Part shown: positions 59,251 to 64,000 of the stretch, piece by piece | How the letters are laid out: each line of letters starts with the position of its first letter | Numbering within the stretch: the stretch's first letter is position 1 | Origin: Bacillus sp. F19 | GTDB taxonomy: Bacteria > Bacillota > Bacilli > Bacillales > Bacillaceae | Assembly (NCBI GenBank): GCA_023823795.1 | Contig: CP085710.1 | Location: forward strand, 2,072,001 to 2,136,000 | Length of the DNA stretch: 64,000 nucleotides | Direction: 5' to 3' | Notes under the pieces: generated by a model | Database searches by the model: none | Seen by the model: the letters and a program-made list of their open reading frames with translations, nothing else | Told to the model about the DNA's origin: nothing | Translations under genes and position numbers: made by a program

Positions 59251-59279
59251 CACCACGCCTGCTGATTTTACATAAGATG
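59251..59279 (+). promoter_or_regulatory. Possible sigma-K promoter of dpaAB
   Basis: CACC (59251-59254), 16 bases and CATAAGATG (59271-59279) resemble the sigma-K consensus (mACm, 16-17 bases, CATAnnnTA), with one mismatch in the -10. It lies about 70 bases before dpaA. In B. subtilis the spoVF operon is transcribed by sigma-K in the mother cell. Confidence 0.45.
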
Positions 59280-59350
59280 TTTAAGTAAGTTCACTCAGGA
59301 TTCAATCAATATGAATATATACATCGCGAAAAAGTAGGTGAAAGGGCCGT

Positions 59351-60253
59351 ATGCTAACAGGACTTAATATAGCAGTCATTGGAGGAGATGCCCGGCAGCT
59401 GGAGGTCATCCGGAAATTGACAGAACTAGATGCAAAGCTTTTTTTAGTAGGCTTTGACCAGCTTGATCATGGATTTACCGGAGCCGAGAAATTGAAGCTT
59501 GCCGAAGTGCATTTTGAAGAAATAGATGTCATTATTTTGCCTGTTCCCGGAACGAATTTAGAGGGGCACGTCGATACAATCTTCTCCAATGAAGAAGTAG
59601 TGTTAACGGAGGAGATCATCCAAAGAACACCTCCTCATTGCATCATTTATTCTGGAATCAGCAATCCATACTTAGACGGAATAATTGATGGAGAGAACCG
59701 AGAACTTGTTCAGCTTTTTGAAAGAGATGATGTAGCGATCTACAATTCCATTCCGACCGTAGAAGGAACAATTATGATGGCTATTCAGCACACTGATTTT
59801 ACGATTCACGGTTCAAGAATTGCTGTACTGGGACTTGGACGTGTAGGTATGAGCGTTGCCCGTACATTCTCGGCACTTGGAGCAAAAGTGAAGGTCGGAG
59901 CAAGAAAGTCTTCGCATATTGCAAGAATTATTGAAATGGGGCTTGAGTCCTTTCAGCTTGAGGATCTAGAAAAACAAGTTTCACAAATAGATATCTGCAT
60001 TAATACGATTCCTTATCACATCGTGACGGCAAAAGTGATTTCCAAAATGCCTGCCCACACACTGATTATTGACCTTGCATCAAAGCCGGGGGGAACGGAT
60101 TTTAAATATGCTGAAAAAAGGGGCATAAAAGCATTGCTCGCACCGGGTCTTCCGGGAATAGTCGCACCGAAAACGGCCGGTCAGATTGTGGCAAACGTAT
60201 TGGCGGCGCTGCTTACAGAGGAATTCTCCAAAAGGAAGGGGTCATCATCATGA
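59351..60253 (+). CDS. dpaA: Dipicolinate synthase subunit A
   Basis: With DpaB converts dihydrodipicolinate to dipicolinic acid, the major small molecule of the spore core (spoVFA). The 300 residues have an N-terminal domain beginning GLNIAVIGGDARQLEVIRKL and an NAD(P)-binding Rossmann motif IAVLGLGRVGMSVARTF (about 157-173). The C-terminus has ALLAPGLPGIVAPKTAGQI. dpaB overlaps its stop by four bases (ATGA). Confidence 0.96.
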   Translation: MLTGLNIAVIGGDARQLEVIRKLTELDAKLFLVGFDQLDHGFTGAEKLKLAEVHFEEIDVIILPVPGTNLEGHVDTIFSNEEVVLTEEIIQRTPPHCIIYSGISNPYLDGIIDGENRELVQLFERDDVAIYNSIPTVEGTIMMAIQHTDFTIHGSRIAVLGLGRVGMSVARTFSALGAKVKVGARKSSHIARIIEMGLESFQLEDLEKQVSQIDICINTIPYHIVTAKVISKMPAHTLIIDLASKPGGTDFKYAEKRGIKALLAPGLPGIVAPKTAGQIVANVLAALLTEEFSKRKGSSS

Positions 60254-60849
60254 AGGTTAAAGGCAAAAGAATCGGATTTGGATTAACAGGGTCTCACTGC
60301 ACATATGATGCAGTTTATCCGCAGATTAAACGATTGATTGACGAAGGAGCAGATGTGATGCCTGTCGTCACAAATACGGTTAAAGCTACAAATACAAGAT
60401 TTGGCAAAGGTGAAGAGTGGATAAAAAAGATTGAGGAGCTGACAGGTCATAAAGTCATTGATTCCATTGTAGGAGCAGAACCGCTTGGGCCAAAAATTCC
60501 GCTTGACTGCATGGTTGTTGCTCCGATGACAGGAAATTCAATGAGCAAACTTGCAAATGCAATGACAGAATCACCGGTGCTGATGGCTGCGAAGGCTACT
60601 TTAAGAAACCATAAGCCGGTGGTAGTTGGCATTTCTACGAATGACGGGCTTGGTTTAAATGGGGCGAATCTGATGAAGCTCATGGCTGCAAAGAATATGT
60701 ATTTTATTCCATTTGGCCAGGATGCTCCATTTAAAAAACCAAATTCATTAGTGGCCAAAATGGACTTATTATTGGAAACAGTGGAAGCAGCATTAGAGCA
60801 TTCGCAGTTTCAGCCGGTAATCATTGAAAAATTTCGTGATGACGAATAG
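60250..60849 (+). CDS. dpaB: Dipicolinate synthase subunit B
   Basis: The flavoprotein subunit of dipicolinate synthase (spoVFB). Its 199 residues resemble phosphopantothenoylcysteine-decarboxylase-type flavoproteins: RIGFGLTGSHCTYDAVYPQI near the start, CMVVAPMTGNSMSKLANAMT in the middle. AAGGGG precedes the ATG, which overlaps dpaA. Its presence shows the organism belongs to a spore-forming lineage. Confidence 0.96.
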   Translation: MKVKGKRIGFGLTGSHCTYDAVYPQIKRLIDEGADVMPVVTNTVKATNTRFGKGEEWIKKIEELTGHKVIDSIVGAEPLGPKIPLDCMVVAPMTGNSMSKLANAMTESPVLMAAKATLRNHKPVVVGISTNDGLGLNGANLMKLMAAKNMYFIPFGQDAPFKKPNSLVAKMDLLLETVEAALEHSQFQPVIIEKFRDDE

Positions 60850-60888
60850 CCTCCTTATTGGTAGAATAGAAGGCAAGAAAAATCATGG

Positions 60889-60917
60889 TTGAATAATGAA
60901 TACACCTAGTCTATGAT
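60889..60917 (+). promoter_or_regulatory. Candidate sigma-A promoter of asd-dapG-dapA
   Basis: TTGAAT (60889-60894), 17 bases and TATGAT (60912-60917) lie about 70 bases before asd, in the 138-base gap after dpaB. Confidence 0.5.
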
Positions 60918-60987
60918 AAACTAATACGCAATATGATATGAAGTTAATCCGTTAGTATACGGATAATCGCGGAAGGAGTTTTGATAT

Positions 60988-62031
60988 ATGAATACAAATG
61001 GTTATCATGTTGCTGTCCTTGGCGCAACAGGCGCAGTCGGACAGCAAATGCTGCAGACTTTGGAAGAGCGGGACTTTCCTATTTCTAAATTGACTTTATT
61101 GTCTTCTGCAAGATCAGCCGGCAAAAAAGTGATGTTTAAAGGAGAGGAATATGAAGTTCAGGCTGCAAGCCCTGACAGCTTTAAAGGCGTACAGATTGCC
61201 CTTTTCAGCGCAGGCGGCAGTGTTTCTAAAGAATTTGCTCCTGAAGCAGTCAAGCACGGGGCAATTGTTGTTGATAATACAAGTGCCTTCCGCATGGATG
61301 AGCATGTTCCGCTTGTTGTTCCGGAAGTAAACGAGGAAGATTTAACCAAACATAACGGCATTATTGCCAATCCAAACTGCTCTACCATACAAATGGTTGT
61401 CGCTCTTGAACCTTTGCGTCAGGCTCATGGCTTAAACAAAGTAATCGTATCGACATACCAGGCAGTATCAGGATCTGGCGCCGCTGCAATTGAAGAACTG
61501 AAAACTCAGTCGGAAGCAATCTTGAAAGGCGAAGAGTTTACTCCTGAAATTCTGCCTGTAAAAGGGGACAAAAAGCATTTTCAGATCGCTTTTAATGCGA
61601 TTCCTCAAATTGACAAATTTGAAGAAAATGGCTTCACTTTCGAAGAAATGAAAATGATGAATGAAACGAAAAAAATCATGCACATGTCAAACCTTGAAAT
61701 AGCAGCTACATGCGTGCGAATTCCGATTGAGACTGGTCATTCTGAATCTGTTTACATTGAACTTGATTCGGATTCTGTCAGCGTGAGAGATATTCATGAA
61801 TTATTAAAAGGTGCATCGGGAGTTACTCTTCAGGATGATCCGCTTACCCAAACATATCCAATGCCTGCAGATTGTGTAGGGAAAAATGATGTATTTGTCG
61901 GACGCATCCGCAAAGATCCTGATCGTGCAAATGGCTTCCATTTATGGATCGTGTCTGATAATCTTTTAAAAGGCGCAGCATGGAATTCCGTTCAAATTGC
62001 AGAAAGCCTTGTTAAATTGAAATTAGTATAA
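60988..62031 (+). CDS. asd: Aspartate-semialdehyde dehydrogenase
   Basis: Reduces aspartyl phosphate to aspartate semialdehyde, the branch point for lysine, diaminopimelate, methionine and threonine. The 347 residues have VLGATGAVGQQMLQTLEERD (NADP-binding, 10-29) and the catalytic Cys131 in ANPNCSTIQ. GGAAGGAG precedes the ATG. Confidence 0.97.
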   Translation: MNTNGYHVAVLGATGAVGQQMLQTLEERDFPISKLTLLSSARSAGKKVMFKGEEYEVQAASPDSFKGVQIALFSAGGSVSKEFAPEAVKHGAIVVDNTSAFRMDEHVPLVVPEVNEEDLTKHNGIIANPNCSTIQMVVALEPLRQAHGLNKVIVSTYQAVSGSGAAAIEELKTQSEAILKGEEFTPEILPVKGDKKHFQIAFNAIPQIDKFEENGFTFEEMKMMNETKKIMHMSNLEIAATCVRIPIETGHSESVYIELDSDSVSVRDIHELLKGASGVTLQDDPLTQTYPMPADCVGKNDVFVGRIRKDPDRANGFHLWIVSDNLLKGAAWNSVQIAESLVKLKLV

Positions 62032-62039
62032 GCAGGATC

Positions 62040-62078
62040 GAAGAGAGCGAGGGTATATTTTACCTGCTCTCTTCTCTT
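62040..62078 (+). terminator. Hairpin between asd and dapG
   Basis: GAAGAGAGC (62040-62048) pairs with GCTCTCTTC (62066-62074), with further inner pairing (AGGGTA / TTACCT), followed by TCTT. The weak T-run suggests partial termination before dapG. Confidence 0.65.
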
Positions 62079-62101
62079 ACGTATAGAGTCGGGGTGTAAG
62101 G

Positions 62102-63316
62102 ATGAAAATAATCGTTCAAAAGTTCGGCGGAACATCTGTTAAAGATGATCACGGCCGGAAGATGGCATTAAAACATATTAGAGATGCATTAAAAGAGCAG
62201 TATAAAGTGGTAGTAGTCGTCTCAGCAATGGGCAGAAACGGAGACCCGTACGCGACAGATTCCTTTTTAAATCTTCTATACGGCGGAACAGCTTCGATTT
62301 CAAAGCGGGAACAGGATTTGCTGTTATCCTGCGGAGAAACCATCTCTTCCGTAGTTTTCACAAGCATGCTGAAGTCAGAAGGAATTGAAGCATCTTCACT
62401 GAGCGGAGCGCAGGCAGGATTTTTAACAAATAACGATTATACAAATGCAAAAATCCTTGATATGAGGTGCGAACGTCTCAGAAGAGAGCTTGAACACAAT
62501 GACGTAGTTGTAGTAGCAGGCTTCCAGGGAGCAACAAAGAGCGGAGATATAACAACCATCGGCAGGGGCGGAAGCGATACGTCGGCAGCAGCGCTTGGAG
62601 CGGCCCTTGAAGCACAGTTTATTGATATTTTCACAGATGTAGAAGGTGTCATGACCGCAGATCCAAGAATTGTTGAAAAAGCAAAGCCTCTTACAACTGT
62701 AACGTATACTGAGATTTGCAACTTGGCTTATCAGGGTGCAAAAGTTATTCACCCGAGAGCTGTTGAAATTGCCATGCAGGCAAAAGTTCCAATCAGAATC
62801 CGCTCAACCTATTCCGAAGGTCTTGGTACACTTGTTACATCCCATCATTCGGAAAATTTGGGCAGTGATATAAATGATAGGCTGATCACCGGCATCGCCA
62901 ATGTGTCGAATGTCACACAGATCCATGTATCTGCCAAAGAAGGTCAATACGAGGTGCAGACTGAGGTATTTAAATCAATGGCTCGTGCAGGAATCAGCGT
63001 GGATTTCTTCAATATTACGCCAAGGTCAGTTATTTATACAGTTGCTGAAGAAGTAACGGACTATGCCATTGAAATTTTAAGAGGCATGGATTATGAACCA
63101 TCCGTCAAAAGACATTGTGCAAAAGTTTCTACAGTTGGAGCGGGAATAGCCGGAGTGCCCGGTGTAACTGCAAAAATTGTAACGGCATTGTCTGAACAGG
63201 GAATTCAAATTCTTCAATCCGCAGATAGTCATACGACAATTTGGGTATTGGTAAAAGAAGAGGATATGATCAATGCAGTAAACGCTCTGCATGATGCGTT
63301 TGAACTCTCGAATTAG
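62102..63316 (+). CDS. dapG: Aspartokinase I (diaminopimelate-sensitive type)
   Basis: Phosphorylates aspartate in the first step of the aspartate pathway; in B. subtilis this isozyme is inhibited by meso-diaminopimelate and serves wall and dipicolinate synthesis. The 404 residues have VQKFGGTSVKDDHG (5-18), TTIGRGGSDTSAAALGAALE and, at the C-terminus, two ACT domains (about 265-400). No lysine riboswitch is evident in the 70 bases upstream, as expected for dapG. Confidence 0.95.
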   Translation: MKIIVQKFGGTSVKDDHGRKMALKHIRDALKEQYKVVVVVSAMGRNGDPYATDSFLNLLYGGTASISKREQDLLLSCGETISSVVFTSMLKSEGIEASSLSGAQAGFLTNNDYTNAKILDMRCERLRRELEHNDVVVVAGFQGATKSGDITTIGRGGSDTSAAALGAALEAQFIDIFTDVEGVMTADPRIVEKAKPLTTVTYTEICNLAYQGAKVIHPRAVEIAMQAKVPIRIRSTYSEGLGTLVTSHHSENLGSDINDRLITGIANVSNVTQIHVSAKEGQYEVQTEVFKSMARAGISVDFFNITPRSVIYTVAEEVTDYAIEILRGMDYEPSVKRHCAKVSTVGAGIAGVPGVTAKIVTALSEQGIQILQSADSHTTIWVLVKEEDMINAVNALHDAFELSN

Positions 63317-63352
63317 CAGAAAGTCTCAAGAGGATAAAAAAGGAGTGTCACA

Positions 63353-64000
63353 ATGATTGACTTTGGTAAGATATCTACAGCCATGGTAACACCATTTGAT
63401 AAAAATGGAAACATCGATTTTGCTAAAACATCACAGCTTGTAAATTTTTTAATTAAGAATGGGTCGGATTCATTAGTTGTGGCAGGAACAACTGGAGAAT
63501 CTCCTACACTTACATCAGAAGAAAAGATTGCATTATTCAAGCATGTTGTCTCTGAAGTGAACGGCAGAGTACCTGTTATTGCCGGTACGGGAAGCAATAA
63601 CACAAAAGCATCAATCGGCCTGACAAAAAAAGCAGAAGCTGCAGGAGTTGACGCAGTTATGCTTGTAGCACCTTACTACAATAAACCAAATCAAGAAGGG
63701 CTTTACCTGCATTTTAAAACCATTGCAGAGGCAACTGAGCTTCCGGTAATGATTTACAATGTCCCGGGACGCACTGCAATAAGCATTTCTCCTGATACCA
63801 TCGCCCGCCTTGCTGAGCTTCCAAATGTGGTCGCTGTAAAAGAAGCGAGCGGTGATTTGGATGCAATGTCTGAAATTATCTCAAAAACTCCCGAGGATTT
63901 TGCTTTATATTCTGGAGATGACGGCTTAACACTTCCTGTTCTTTCAATCGGGGGTGCGGGGATTGTTTCTGTAGCATCACATGTAATCGGCAATGAAATG
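63353..64000 (+). CDS. dapA: 4-hydroxy-tetrahydrodipicolinate synthase (cut by window end)
   Basis: Condenses aspartate semialdehyde with pyruvate in the lysine/diaminopimelate/dipicolinate route. The first 216 of about 290 residues are present and open to the window edge. Visible are [10 protein letters not shown] (45-54), the catalytic Tyr135 in MIYNVPGRT and the Schiff-base Lys163 in [17 protein letters not shown] precedes the ATG. It follows dapG by 36 bases. Confidence 0.96.
   Translation, partial: MIDFGKISTAMVTPFDKNGNIDFAKTSQLVNFLIKNGSDSLVVAGTTGESPTLTSEEKIALFKHVVSEVNGRVPVIAGTGSNNTKASIGLTKKAEAAGVDAVMLVAPYYNKPNQEGLYLHFKTIAEATELPVMIYNVPGRTAISISPDTIARLAELPNVVAVKEASGDLDAMSEIISKTPEDFALYSGDDGLTLPVLSIGGAGIVSVASHVIGNEM

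Noticed and set aside
62032-62101. Lysine riboswitch before dapG
   Set aside because: Only 70 bases with a single hairpin; an L-box needs about 170 bases and occurs on lysC, not dapG, in Bacillus.

Overview
The window is an ordinary core stretch of a Bacillaceae chromosome (low-GC, endospore-forming Firmicute). Every gene I can support is on the + strand. The order matches the region known in Bacillus subtilis from ylqG/ylqH through sucCD, topA, codY, the fla/che operon, rpsB-tsf, polC, nusA-infB and pnp to dapA. Protein sequences are close to B. subtilis but not identical. Together with the missing sigma-D segment described below, this suggests a relative such as Metabacillus, where some species are described as non-motile. 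The genus is inference; the family and gene order are clear.

Layout. 1-500: decayed remnants of ylqG (FliK-like) and ylqH (FlhB-C-like). 653-2735: succinyl-CoA synthetase. 2872-11178: dprA, topA, trmFO, xerC, hslV, hslU, codY. 11463-32293: a long flagellar operon (flgB flgC fliE fliF fliG fliH fliI fliJ ylxF fliK flgD flgE swrD fliL fliM fliY cheY fliO fliP fliQ fliR flhB flhA flhF), then a 5'-truncated sigD and swrB. 32446-39985: rpsB, tsf, pyrH, frr, uppS, cdsA, dxr, rasP. 40089-46222: proS and polC. 46542-53606: rimP nusA ylxR ylxQ infB ylxP rbfA truB ribF. 53731-59109: rpsO, pnp, ylxY, mlpA, ymxH. 59351-64000: dpaA, dpaB, asd, dapG and the 5' part of dapA, which together make dihydrodipicolinate and the spore compound dipicolinate.

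The most notable biology is a clean deletion in the flagellar operon. Right after the flhF stop codon the sequence continues, in the same reading frame, inside sigD at the segment reading TYASFRIRGAI. The genes that normally lie between (flhG/ylxH, cheB, cheA, cheW, cheC, cheD) and the first part of sigD, including core-binding and -10-binding region 2, are absent. All upstream flagellar genes look intact, so the loss appears recent. Unless copies exist elsewhere, the cell should lack sigma-D activity and chemotaxis signalling. The ylqG/ylqH remnants at the left edge are a second decay event affecting paralogues of flagellar export proteins.

I found no mobile element, CRISPR array, tRNA, rRNA or anything resembling a new defence or biosynthetic system. 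Other points of interest are intergenic: candidate mRNA leaders before rpsB, rimP and pnp, a 115-bp stretch bounded by inverted repeats before dxr, and a hairpin between a ribosome-binding site and the TTG start of swrD.
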